In this document: positions 34,434-42,364 of the stretch, one piece after another
How positions within the stretch are numbered: the stretch's first letter is position 1
How the letters are laid out: each line of letters opens with the position of its first letter
NCBI GenBank assembly: GCA_016708025.1
Contig: JADJGQ010000001.1
Location: forward strand, 682,001-746,000
DNA length: 64,000 nucleotides
Direction: 5' to 3'
From: a bacterium
GTDB taxonomy: Bacteria > Zixibacteria > MSB-5A5 > GN15 > FEB-12
Translations under genes and position numbers: made by a program
Notes under the pieces: generated by a model
The model's database searches: none
What the model was told of the DNA's origin: nothing
Seen by the model: the letters and a program-made list of their open reading frames with translations, nothing else

Positions 34434-34460
34434 TTAACTTTTTGCACAGTCTGCCGATAC
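34434..34460 (+). promoter_or_regulatory. Sigma-28-type promoter upstream of asnB
   Basis: TTAACTTT, 11 nt, GCCGATAC matches the FliA consensus at 6 of 8 and 7 of 8 with the same spacing as the flagellin promoter. It begins 5 nt after the previous stop. Transcription would start near 34467, about 33 nt before asnB. Confidence 0.65.
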
Positions 34461-34499
34461 TGATACCGAAGGGCACGGAACGCCCGAAAGGCATATAGT

Positions 34500-36524
34500 A
34501 TGTGCGGCATAGCCGGAATATATCATCTCACACAGCAACCGATCCCGGCGCATTGCCTCAAAGCAATGTGCGATACGATGGAACATCGCGGTCCCGATGA
34601 TGAAGGGGCTGTCTTTTTCCAGGTACGCAATGAGCCGTTTAAGGCCGAGGGATACTGGGTCGAAAAATCCGCCGAGCGGCGCTCTGCAAGAAACCAGCAG
34701 GAGTGGGAACAGATCCTGCATGGCGATCACCAGTTCAACCTTGCCCTGGGTCACCGCCGACTCTCCATCATTGATCTGACCTCCGCCGGCCACCAGCCGA
34801 TGTCCAACCGGGCAAACGGAATCTGGGTCACCTTCAATGGCGAGATCTACAATTTCCGCGAACTACGGGCCCAGCTCGAGGCGGAAGGCCACCGCTTTTT
34901 CTCCCAGTCCGATACCGAAGTGATCATCCACCTGTATGAGCAATATGGTGACCGCGCAGTCTCTATGCTGAATGGCATCTTTGCGTTTGCGCTTTGGGAT
35001 GGTCGCTCCAATCGCCTCATTCTGGCGCGTGACCGCTACGGCGCCAAGCCGCTCTACTACACCATTCAGCGGAATATGCTCGTATTTGCCTCGGAGGTAA
35101 AGGCGCTGTTGCAGGTCGATGGCATCCATGCTCGGCTGAATCCGCAGGCATTGAGTGATTATTTTACATTCCAGAACACGTATGGCGAAACCACGCTCTT
35201 TGAGAATATTCATCTACTTCAGCCCGGCACAATTCTCATTTTCAAGAACGACTCGATCAGCAGACACCAATACTGGGATTTCGATTTTGAAGAGGGAGAA
35301 GATAAGGGAGAGGCGCAGTACGTTGACGAATTGCGCGCCATTCTCGAACAGACTGTTCGCCGCCAACTGGTCGCCGATGTCCCGATCGGGAGCTACCTCT
35401 CCGGCGGGCTTGATTCAGGTACACTGACTGCCCTTGCCTCGCGTGAGATCCCTCGCCTGATGACCTTTACCGGCGGCTTTGATGTCGCCACTGCCACCAG
35501 CATTGAAAATTTCTTCGACGAACGGGCGAAAGCGGAACTGGTTTCGCGCGAATTTGGAACCGAACATTACCAGATGGTGATACATGCGGGAGATCTCGAA
35601 TGGGCGCTCCCACGGGTGATCTGGCATGCAGAGGATCTTCGTGTTGGCATGTCCTATCCGCATTACTACCTGTCACAACTTGCAGGCAAGTTCGTAAAGG
35701 TGGTTCTTGCCGGTCCCGGAGGAGATGAACTGTTCGCGGGCTATCCCTGGCGTTACAATCTGTTGACCCAGGTCGACTCGCCTGCGGCCTTTGATGCTGC
35801 CGCTTACACTTATTGGTCGCGCCTGGTGCAGGATCGTCAAAAACCGAGTTTCTTCAGTCACGACTTTATGAGGGAACTTGGCGATTACAGTCCGCGCCAA
35901 TCCTTTGATCGAGTTCTGAGTGGCAAGGCGCATGATTCACTCCTCAAGCGGGCCCTCTATGTTGATGCCAAAACTTTTCTGCACGGAATACTGGTGATCG
36001 AAGACAAGCTGAGCATGGCGCATTCACTCGAATCCCGCGTTCCATTTCTTGATAATGCCCTGGTCGATTTCGCTATGAAGCTCCCGTCCAAATACCTGAT
36101 CAATACCGAATGGAGTGAGGCGGTCAAGTCCGACGCCAATCTCAGCGGGAAATATCTCCTTCGACAGGCAATGAAGGGGATCCTGCCGAATGATATCATC
36201 GAGAATCGCAAGCAGGGTTTCAGCGCTCCCGATCAATCATGGTATATGAAGCAGTTGGTTGATTATATCAGGTCGACAATTCTCTCGCCGCAGGCGCTCG
36301 ACCGCGGCTATTTCCAGAAAGACTATCTTGAGAAAGTCATCGACGACCATGTGAGCGGCAGGGTTAACCATCGGTTGTTGATCTGGTCTCTCTTGAGTTT
36401 TGAACATTGGAACCGGCTCTTCCTCGATGGTGAGGCAGTCGATCCAAAGCGGTCGCTGACCATCACTCGCCACCAACCAGTCAAATCGCACCAGGCGTTG
36501 GAGCCGGTGCTGCGGTATCGCTAA
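34500..36524 (+). CDS. asnB: AsnB-type glutamine-dependent amidotransferase
   Basis: The enzyme moves ammonia from glutamine to an adenylated carboxyl group. The N-terminal class II glutaminase domain has the nucleophile at Cys2 (MCGIAGIYH) and HRRLSIIDLTSAGHQPMSN; an insertion of about 40 residues lies between HRGPDDEG and this motif. The synthetase domain has the pyrophosphate loop S301-G-G-L-D-S306. At 674 residues it is long for asparagine synthase. Within a surface-glycan operon, family members often amidate sugars or peptides instead, so the substrate here is open. Confidence 0.88.
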   Translation: MCGIAGIYHLTQQPIPAHCLKAMCDTMEHRGPDDEGAVFFQVRNEPFKAEGYWVEKSAERRSARNQQEWEQILHGDHQFNLALGHRRLSIIDLTSAGHQPMSNRANGIWVTFNGEIYNFRELRAQLEAEGHRFFSQSDTEVIIHLYEQYGDRAVSMLNGIFAFALWDGRSNRLILARDRYGAKPLYYTIQRNMLVFASEVKALLQVDGIHARLNPQALSDYFTFQNTYGETTLFENIHLLQPGTILIFKNDSISRHQYWDFDFEEGEDKGEAQYVDELRAILEQTVRRQLVADVPIGSYLSGGLDSGTLTALASREIPRLMTFTGGFDVATATSIENFFDERAKAELVSREFGTEHYQMVIHAGDLEWALPRVIWHAEDLRVGMSYPHYYLSQLAGKFVKVVLAGPGGDELFAGYPWRYNLLTQVDSPAAFDAAAYTYWSRLVQDRQKPSFFSHDFMRELGDYSPRQSFDRVLSGKAHDSLLKRALYVDAKTFLHGILVIEDKLSMAHSLESRVPFLDNALVDFAMKLPSKYLINTEWSEAVKSDANLSGKYLLRQAMKGILPNDIIENRKQGFSAPDQSWYMKQLVDYIRSTILSPQALDRGYFQKDYLEKVIDDHVSGRVNHRLLIWSLLSFEHWNRLFLDGEAVDPKRSLTITRHQPVKSHQALEPVLRYR

Positions 36525-36541
36525 CCCCTACGGAGTGTCGC

Positions 36542-37798
36542 ATGTTGTTAAAAGAGCAGACCCGCAAAGCAGAATCGACAAAACTTCCGATCACCCGGCC
36601 AATCTTCGATTCAGCGGAACTTCAGGCGGTAGAACAGGTCCTGGAATCAGGTTGGTTAGTTCAGGGACCGAGAGTCGCTCAATTCGAACAGCTCTTCGCC
36701 GACTTCGTCCAGGCCGAACATGCGATTGCCACGACGTCATGCACAACCGCGCTACACCTTGCCTTGCTGGCGGCCGGGATCGGCAGAGGAGACGAAGTGC
36801 TCCTGCCGTCGTTCACCTTTGTCGCTACGGCCAACGCGATCGAATATACCGGCGCACGTCCGATCTTTATTGATATCGATCTTGAGACACTGACGATCGA
36901 CGCAGTGCAACTTCGTGAATATCTCGAGCAAAACTCTCGTCGTGGTGTAAGCTGGCCGCGAGCCATTATTCCAGTTTCGCTATTCGGCCTTTGCGCCAAC
37001 ATGGAAGCGATCAGCCAACTGGCCGAAGAATTCGATCTGACCATTATTGAAGATGCCGCTTGCGGTCTGGGCGCCGAACGAACCGGTCATCATGCCGGAA
37101 CCGAAGCACTGGCCGGTTGCTTTTCTCTTCATCCACGCAAGGCGATCACCACCGGTGAGGGGGGAATGATCGTCACCAACGATGCTGAATTCGCGGCCAC
37201 CGCGCGGATGCTCCGCGATCATGGTGCTTCCAAAACAGATCTCGAACGCCATCTCTCCAATGGCGGATCACTCTTGCCAAATTACGACATTCTCGGCTTT
37301 AACTATCGCATGACCGACCTTCAGGGTGCGATCGGTGTCGCGCAAATGGGAAAGCTCGACTCAATTCTGGAAGGACGCATGGCGGCGGCGGCGCGGTACA
37401 CTGAGCTGTTAAGCGAACTTCCGTTCCTCAACCCACAAACCGTGCCATCGGGGTATCGTCACGCCTATCAATCATATGTCTGCTTATTCCAGCCGCGGGG
37501 CATGGAAGAACTGAAGCGCGCGATCCGCACGGGGAATTGGAGCCAGATCGACGACTGGAATCGGACACGCAACCGAATCATGGCCCAGCTCGAATCCGAC
37601 GGTATCTCCGTTCGGCAGGGGACGCACGCGGTGCATCTCCTGGGGTACTACCATCGGAAGTACGCGCTCCGCGATATTGACTACCCGAATGCCTTCGTGG
37701 CTGACCGCCTGACGATCACTTTACCACTGTATAGCGGGATGCGTGAAGCCGACCAGTTGCGCGTTTTTGATACGCTTCGGTCGGCAATGAAGGGCTAA
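36542..37798 (+). CDS. DegT/DnrJ/EryC1/StrS-type sugar aminotransferase
   Basis: This PLP enzyme adds an amino group to a keto nucleotide-sugar. Conserved segments are LESGWLVQGPRVAQFEQLFA, the phosphate-binding TTSCTTALHLALLAAGI, VSLFGLCANMEAI and IIEDAACGLGA, and the PLP lysine is K200 in HPRKAITTGEGGM. The 418-residue length is slightly above the usual 370-400. It is 17 nt after asnB and ends the apparent glycan operon. Together with the epimerase it would make an amino sugar that the LpxD-like enzyme could acylate. Confidence 0.92.
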   Translation: MLLKEQTRKAESTKLPITRPIFDSAELQAVEQVLESGWLVQGPRVAQFEQLFADFVQAEHAIATTSCTTALHLALLAAGIGRGDEVLLPSFTFVATANAIEYTGARPIFIDIDLETLTIDAVQLREYLEQNSRRGVSWPRAIIPVSLFGLCANMEAISQLAEEFDLTIIEDAACGLGAERTGHHAGTEALAGCFSLHPRKAITTGEGGMIVTNDAEFAATARMLRDHGASKTDLERHLSNGGSLLPNYDILGFNYRMTDLQGAIGVAQMGKLDSILEGRMAAAARYTELLSELPFLNPQTVPSGYRHAYQSYVCLFQPRGMEELKRAIRTGNWSQIDDWNRTRNRIMAQLESDGISVRQGTHAVHLLGYYHRKYALRDIDYPNAFVADRLTITLPLYSGMREADQLRVFDTLRSAMKG

Positions 37799-37881
37799 GC
37801 GATCCGGACGGGGGGCAAAATTCAGCGGGTAACCTGTTATTTGCTAACAAGTTTCTTGGTGGCTCCACCCTAAAAAATCTA

Positions 37882-37910
37882 TTGACAGACCTTTCGAATC
37901 GATATATTTT
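37882..37910 (+). promoter_or_regulatory. Sigma-70-type promoter for tRNA-Val and probably thrS
   Basis: A perfect -35 TTGACA is followed after 15 nt by TATATT or after 17 nt by TATTTT. The start point would fall about 40 nt before the mature tRNA. Confidence 0.75.
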
Positions 37911-37956
37911 GCGGTCTGTCCTGAATTTGTCAATTCCGGATAAGTTAATAGAAGAT

Positions 37957-38033
37957 GGGCGATTAGCTCAGATGGTTAGAGTACTTGCTTGACATGCAAG
38001 GGGTCACTGGTTCAATTCCAGTATCGCCCACCA
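37957..38033 (+). tRNA. tRNA-Val (anticodon GAC)
   Basis: The 77-nt sequence folds as a full cloverleaf: acceptor GGGCGAT with ATCGCCC, a D arm with TAGCTCAGATGGTTAGAG, anticodon stem CTTGC/GCAAG around loop TTGACAT, and the T arm loop TTCAATT. The GAC anticodon reads GUC and GUU valine codons. The 3' CCA is encoded. It is followed by thrS after 70 nt. Confidence 0.97.
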
Positions 38034-38042
38034 TTTGACGAC

Positions 38043-38083
38043 GCGGGGAAACCGCTGAGAGTCGACACTCCCGGGCGCCCCGC
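38043..38083 (+). terminator. Possible terminator/attenuator between tRNA-Val and thrS
   Basis: GCGGGG pairs with CCCCGC across a 29-nt loop that can itself fold weakly, and CCTTTACTT follows. It could end or attenuate the tRNA transcript ahead of thrS. The long loop and short T run make this uncertain. Confidence 0.35.
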
Positions 38084-38103
38084 CTTTACTTATTAGAAAG
38101 AAG

Positions 38104-40041
38104 ATGTCAGCCGTACAGATCACATTTCCTGATGGCTCCGTTAAGGGGTTCGAGTCCGGTACCACCGGTTTGAAGATCGCTGAGGGGATCTCGCCGCGCC
38201 TGGCCAAGGAGGCAATTGCCGTCAAGGTCAATGGAGTGGTGCGCGATCTTAACTACCCGATTCCCAGCGACGCCAAACTGGAGATACTGACTTTTGAACA
38301 GCCCGAAGGGAAGCAGGTTTTCTGGCACTCCTCCTCGCATATCATGGCACAGGCGGTGTTGGCGCTGTTCCCCAATGCCAAGCTGGCAATTGGGCCGCCG
38401 ATCGATGACGGCTGGTATTACGATTTCGAAGTAGAGAAGCCGTTCTCCACTGATGATCTGGCGAAGATCGAAGAGCAGATGGCGAAGATCGTGGCCGAAG
38501 ATGCCACCTTCCGTTGCGAAGTGAAAAACCGCAAGGAAGCGATCGACTACTACAAGGATCGCGAGGCGATCTACAAAGTTGAATTGCTCGAAGGGATCGC
38601 CGATGACACGGTGACTTTCTACTATCAGTCATCTTTCGAAGATCTCTGCCGCGGCCCGCATATACCCCGGACCGGTATCGTCAAGGCGGTCAAGTTGACC
38701 GCGACCTCCGGCGCATACTGGCGCGGCGATGAAAAGAATAAGATGCTGCAGCGGATCTACGGCATCTCCTTCCCGAAAAAGCAGATGCTCGACGAGTACC
38801 TGCAGCGAGTGGAAGAAGCGAAGAAGCGCGATCACCGACTCCTCGGCAAACAGCTTGAGCTGTACGCGATCACCGATGAGGTCGGGCCGGGGCTGATCCT
38901 CTGGCTCCCCAAAGGGGCGCGAATCAGGAACGAAATTGAGAATTTCTGGCGCTCAGAACACCTGAGTAACGGCTACGAGCTGGTCTTTTCGCCGCATATC
39001 GCGAATCTGGATCTCTGGAACAAGTCCGGTCATACGGGTTTCTATTCTGAGTCGATGTTCAGTCCGCTTGAGGCTGAAGAGCGGTTGTTCCAGCTTAAGC
39101 CGATGAACTGTCCGTTCCATATCCAGATGTATAAGAACCGGATGTGGTCGTACCGCGACCTGCCGCTTCGCTGGGCGGAACTTGGTACCGTCTATCGGTT
39201 TGAACGGGCGGGAACGTTGCACGGGCTGATGCGCGTGCGCGGGTTTACCCAGGACGATGCTCACCATTTTGTCTCCCATGAGGGGATGGAAGAGGAGCTG
39301 GTCTGGCTGCTCGATTTCTGCCTGCATATCCTGAAATCGTTTGGCTTTAGCGACTTCGAAGTGTATCTTTCGACCCGCCCCGAAAAGGCGGTTGGCGACC
39401 CGGCTGACTGGGTTCGCGCGCAGGATGGTCTGCGTAAGACTCTGGACAGCGCCGGCCTGAAGTATCAGGTCGACGAAGGGGGCGGAGCGTTTTACGGCCC
39501 CAAGATCGATATTAAGATCAAAGATGCACTGGGTCGTAGCTGGCAGTGTTCGACCATTCAGTTCGATTTCAATCTGCCGGAGCGGTTTGATCTGACCTAT
39601 GTCGGGCCGGATGGACAGCATAAGCGTCCGTTTATGATCCACCGCGCGTTGCTCGGCTCGATCGAGCGGTTTTTTGGCGTGTTGATCGAACATTATGCCG
39701 GGAATTTCCCGGTCTGGCTTGCCCCGACGCAGGTTCGGGTATTGCCCATTACCGATGCTTTCAATGAGTACGGTAAGGGCGTGGTTGAGAAATTGAAGAA
39801 GGCGAATATTCGTGCTTCACTGGATGATCGGTCCGAGAAGATCGGGGCGAAGATCCGCGACGCCGAAGTTTACAAAGTACCATACATGTTTGTCATCGGC
39901 GGCCGTGAAGCGGAAAAAGGCGAGGTGGCAATTCGAAAGCATGGTTCGGGCGATCAGGGGGCCAAGTCGGTCGATGACGCTATAACCATGTTGGTTCGTG
40001 AAGTGGCGACCAAAGGACAGGAGCAATCCGGTAATGTATAA
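38104..40041 (+). CDS. thrS: Threonyl-tRNA synthetase
   Basis: ThrRS charges tRNA-Thr and edits misacylated serine. The 645 residues have the full class II ThrRS layout: an N-terminal TGS domain (1-62), the editing domain with HSSSHIMAQAVLALFPNAKL, and the catalytic core with C336 in LKPMNCPFHI. The core also has the AGTLHGLMRVRGFTQDDAHH and FMIHRALLGSIERFFG motifs, and an anticodon-binding domain closes the protein. It heads the conserved thrS-infC-rpmI-rplT-pheS-pheT group. Confidence 0.97.
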   Translation: MSAVQITFPDGSVKGFESGTTGLKIAEGISPRLAKEAIAVKVNGVVRDLNYPIPSDAKLEILTFEQPEGKQVFWHSSSHIMAQAVLALFPNAKLAIGPPIDDGWYYDFEVEKPFSTDDLAKIEEQMAKIVAEDATFRCEVKNRKEAIDYYKDREAIYKVELLEGIADDTVTFYYQSSFEDLCRGPHIPRTGIVKAVKLTATSGAYWRGDEKNKMLQRIYGISFPKKQMLDEYLQRVEEAKKRDHRLLGKQLELYAITDEVGPGLILWLPKGARIRNEIENFWRSEHLSNGYELVFSPHIANLDLWNKSGHTGFYSESMFSPLEAEERLFQLKPMNCPFHIQMYKNRMWSYRDLPLRWAELGTVYRFERAGTLHGLMRVRGFTQDDAHHFVSHEGMEEELVWLLDFCLHILKSFGFSDFEVYLSTRPEKAVGDPADWVRAQDGLRKTLDSAGLKYQVDEGGGAFYGPKIDIKIKDALGRSWQCSTIQFDFNLPERFDLTYVGPDGQHKRPFMIHRALLGSIERFFGVLIEHYAGNFPVWLAPTQVRVLPITDAFNEYGKGVVEKLKKANIRASLDDRSEKIGAKIRDAEVYKVPYMFVIGGREAEKGEVAIRKHGSGDQGAKSVDDAITMLVREVATKGQEQSGNV

Positions 40042-40055
40042 CCGAGGAGGATTCT

Positions 40056-40697
40056 ATCGCCAGTAAGGACGTTCGGGTCAATGACCGTATCCGTGTTACC
40101 CCTATCCGCCTGATCGGCGCCGCAGGGGAACAGGTTGGGATAATCCCAACCCGCGAGGCACTTGACCGTGCTCGTGAACTCGGTCTTGATCTGGTTGAGG
40201 TCGCGCCGACTAGTCGGCCGCCGGTTTGTCGAATCATGGATTTTGGAAAGTACAAGTACGAGCTTTCCAAAAAGGAGAAGGTCGCCAAGAAAAAGCAACA
40301 CTCCTTCCAGTTGAAGGAGATGCGGTTTCGGCCGAAGATCGACGACCATGATTTTGACTTCAAGACCAAACATGTCCGTGAGTTTCTGGAGTCCGGCAAC
40401 AAGGTGAAGGTGTTCGTGCAGTTCCGTGGCCGCGAAATGGCCCACCAGGAATTCGGACACGTCATCATCCAGAAGATCATTCAGGAACTGGCCGATATAT
40501 CGTTGCTTGATGTTCCGCCGAAGATGGAAGGGAACACGCTGAGCATGGTGATGAGTCCGAAACCGGATATGCTCAAGAAGATGCAGGCGCAACGCCTCGC
40601 TCAGTCGAAAGACAAGGGCGATCAGAAGCAGGAGAAATCGTCCGGGGCGGCCGACGCGGTGATGGTCGAGGACGATGACGAAGAGTCGGACGAGTAG
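40056..40697 (+). CDS. infC: Translation initiation factor IF-3, apparent AUC start
   Basis: IF-3 keeps ribosomal subunits apart and checks the start codon. The family N-terminus (RVNDRIRVTPIRLIG, then REALDRARELGLDLVEVAPT) lies upstream of the first ATG at 40236, so an earlier start is required. The only fitting codon is ATC at 40056, five nt after a perfect AGGAGG (40045-40050). Rare AUU/AUC-type starts are a known feature of infC and allow IF-3 to repress itself. The 213-residue protein has an acidic C-terminal tail of about 30 residues beyond the usual end. Confidence 0.9.
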   Translation: MASKDVRVNDRIRVTPIRLIGAAGEQVGIIPTREALDRARELGLDLVEVAPTSRPPVCRIMDFGKYKYELSKKEKVAKKKQHSFQLKEMRFRPKIDDHDFDFKTKHVREFLESGNKVKVFVQFRGREMAHQEFGHVIIQKIIQELADISLLDVPPKMEGNTLSMVMSPKPDMLKKMQAQRLAQSKDKGDQKQEKSSGAADAVMVEDDDEESDE

Positions 40698-40746
40698 TTT
40701 CCGGCGCGGATTTTGAAGTTAGAGAAAGTGAACATAGAGGAATCAG

Positions 40747-40944
40747 ATGCCGAAAATCAAGACCAACAAGGGTGCGGCCAAGCGCTTCAAAAAGACCGCC
40801 TCCGGCAAGATCAAACACAAAAAGGCTTATCGGTCACATATTCAGACCAAGATGAGCGCGAAGCGTGTCCGCCAGCTACGCAAACATGGGATGGTCCACA
40901 AGACCGATATGCATCGCGTTGAGCGGATGTTGCCGAACGACTAA
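40747..40944 (+). CDS. rpmI: 50S ribosomal protein L35
   Basis: L35 is a small, basic protein of the large ribosomal subunit. The 65 residues match the family: MPKIKTNKGAAKRFKKTASG, then KIKHKKAYRSHIQTK and LRKHGMVHKTDMHRVERMLP. It sits between infC and rplT as in most bacteria, with an AGAGGAA ribosome site. Confidence 0.98.
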   Translation: MPKIKTNKGAAKRFKKTASGKIKHKKAYRSHIQTKMSAKRVRQLRKHGMVHKTDMHRVERMLPND

Positions 40945-40972
40945 GCAGGACTAGTGAAGAAGGAGAATAGAG

Positions 40973-41323
40973 ATGCCTCGCGCAAAAAATAACGTCGCCG
41001 CTCATCGGCGGCACAAAAAGGTCCTGCAGCGGGCCAAAGGAAATTTCAGCGGTCGCTCGCGCCTCTACCGTACCGCTATTGAAACGGTGCATCGTGGCAT
41101 GCGCTACGCCTATCGCGATCGCCGCGCGCGCAAGCGCGAATTCCGCGCCCTCTGGATCACCCGCATCGGTGCGGCGGCCCAGCTCTGCGGAACCAATTAT
41201 TCGAAATTCATCAATGGCCTGAAGAAGGCCGGAGTGACGCTCGACCGAAAGGCCCTGGCCGATATCGCCGCTCGCGATATGGCGACCTTCGCCAATCTCG
41301 TTAATATTGCCGCCGGCAAGTAA
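40973..41323 (+). CDS. rplT: 50S ribosomal protein L20
   Basis: L20 binds 23S rRNA early in large-subunit assembly and represses its own operon in several bacteria. The 116 residues start MPRAKNNVAAHRRHKKVLQR, contain AKGNFSGRSRLYRTAIETVH and RRARKREFRALWITRIGAA, and have the normal length. A strong ribosome site (AAGGAG) precedes it. No L20-binding leader could be identified with confidence. Confidence 0.98.
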   Translation: MPRAKNNVAAHRRHKKVLQRAKGNFSGRSRLYRTAIETVHRGMRYAYRDRRARKREFRALWITRIGAAAQLCGTNYSKFINGLKKAGVTLDRKALADIAARDMATFANLVNIAAGK

Positions 41324-41341
41324 CTGGATCGGGTCCTCGGT

Positions 41342-42361
41342 ATGTCAATACTTGACGAGGTCTCTCACATCGAACGTGACGCTGTCGAGCGAATCGGAAA
41401 TGCCGATTCGCTCGATTCGTTACGGGAACTGCAGGTTCAGTTCCTTGGACGGAAGGGGAGTCTAACTGCCGTCCTGAAATCGCTCGGCGCGTTGTCAGTC
41501 GATGAGAAAAAGTCGGTCGGCGCGGCGGCCAATCAGGTCCGCCAGCGGATCGAGCAACTCATTGAAGAAGCGACCGCGCGGCTTTCATCCTCCAAACAAG
41601 CCTCTGATTTCGATCCCACACTTCCCGGAACCGGGCAGTATCAGGGGACGGTTCACATCATCAATCAGACGATGAACGACATCTGTGGTATTTTCGAGCG
41701 CATGGGTTTCCAGATAGCGCGCGGCCCGCATGTCGAGACCGATCATTACAATTTCGAAGCGCTCAATTTCGCCCCGGACCATCCGGCGCGCGATGAACAT
41801 GACACCTTCTTCGTTGAAGGCGGGAGACTGCTTCGTACTCACACCACGCCGGTACAGGCTCGTGAACTGGAAAAGCGGAAAAACGATCTCCCGATCAAAC
41901 TGATCATGCCGGGTCGCACATTCCGCCACGAAGATATCTCGACGCGCGCGCATATCTCATTTCACCAGGTCGATGGATTTCTGGTCGATGAAGGCGTCTC
42001 GATCGCCGATCTCAAGGGATGTATCAACGCCTTTGCGCATGCCTATTTCGGCGAAGACCTGAAACTTCGGTTCAGGCCATCCTATTTCCCTTTCACGGAA
42101 CCATCGGCAGAAGTGGATGTCGCCTGTTATCTCTGTAAAGGTAAGGGATGCCAACTCTGCAAGCAGACCGGCTGGCTTGAGATCCTTGGATGCGGGATGA
42201 TCCATCCCAATGTGCTCGATATGGCCGGGATCGATTCCGAAAAATATACCGGCTACGCGTTCGGCACCGGAGTCGAGCGACCGGCGATGCTGAAACATGG
42301 CATCAATGATATCCGGCTCTTTTTCAACAGCAACCTTCGATTCCTCAGACAGTTCAGTTAA
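41342..42361 (+). CDS. pheS: Phenylalanyl-tRNA synthetase alpha subunit
   Basis: PheS carries the catalytic site of the (alpha-beta)2 enzyme that charges tRNA-Phe. The 339 residues begin with a coiled-coil arm (LRELQVQFLGRKGSLTAVLK) and include class II motif 2 (MPGRTFRHEDISTRAHISFH). They also include RPSYFPFTEPSAEVDVACYL and the motif 3 region YAFGTGVERPAMLKHGINDI. It precedes pheT by 3 nt. Confidence 0.97.
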   Translation: MSILDEVSHIERDAVERIGNADSLDSLRELQVQFLGRKGSLTAVLKSLGALSVDEKKSVGAAANQVRQRIEQLIEEATARLSSSKQASDFDPTLPGTGQYQGTVHIINQTMNDICGIFERMGFQIARGPHVETDHYNFEALNFAPDHPARDEHDTFFVEGGRLLRTHTTPVQARELEKRKNDLPIKLIMPGRTFRHEDISTRAHISFHQVDGFLVDEGVSIADLKGCINAFAHAYFGEDLKLRFRPSYFPFTEPSAEVDVACYLCKGKGCQLCKQTGWLEILGCGMIHPNVLDMAGIDSEKYTGYAFGTGVERPAMLKHGINDIRLFFNSNLRFLRQFS

Positions 42362-42364
42362 GCT

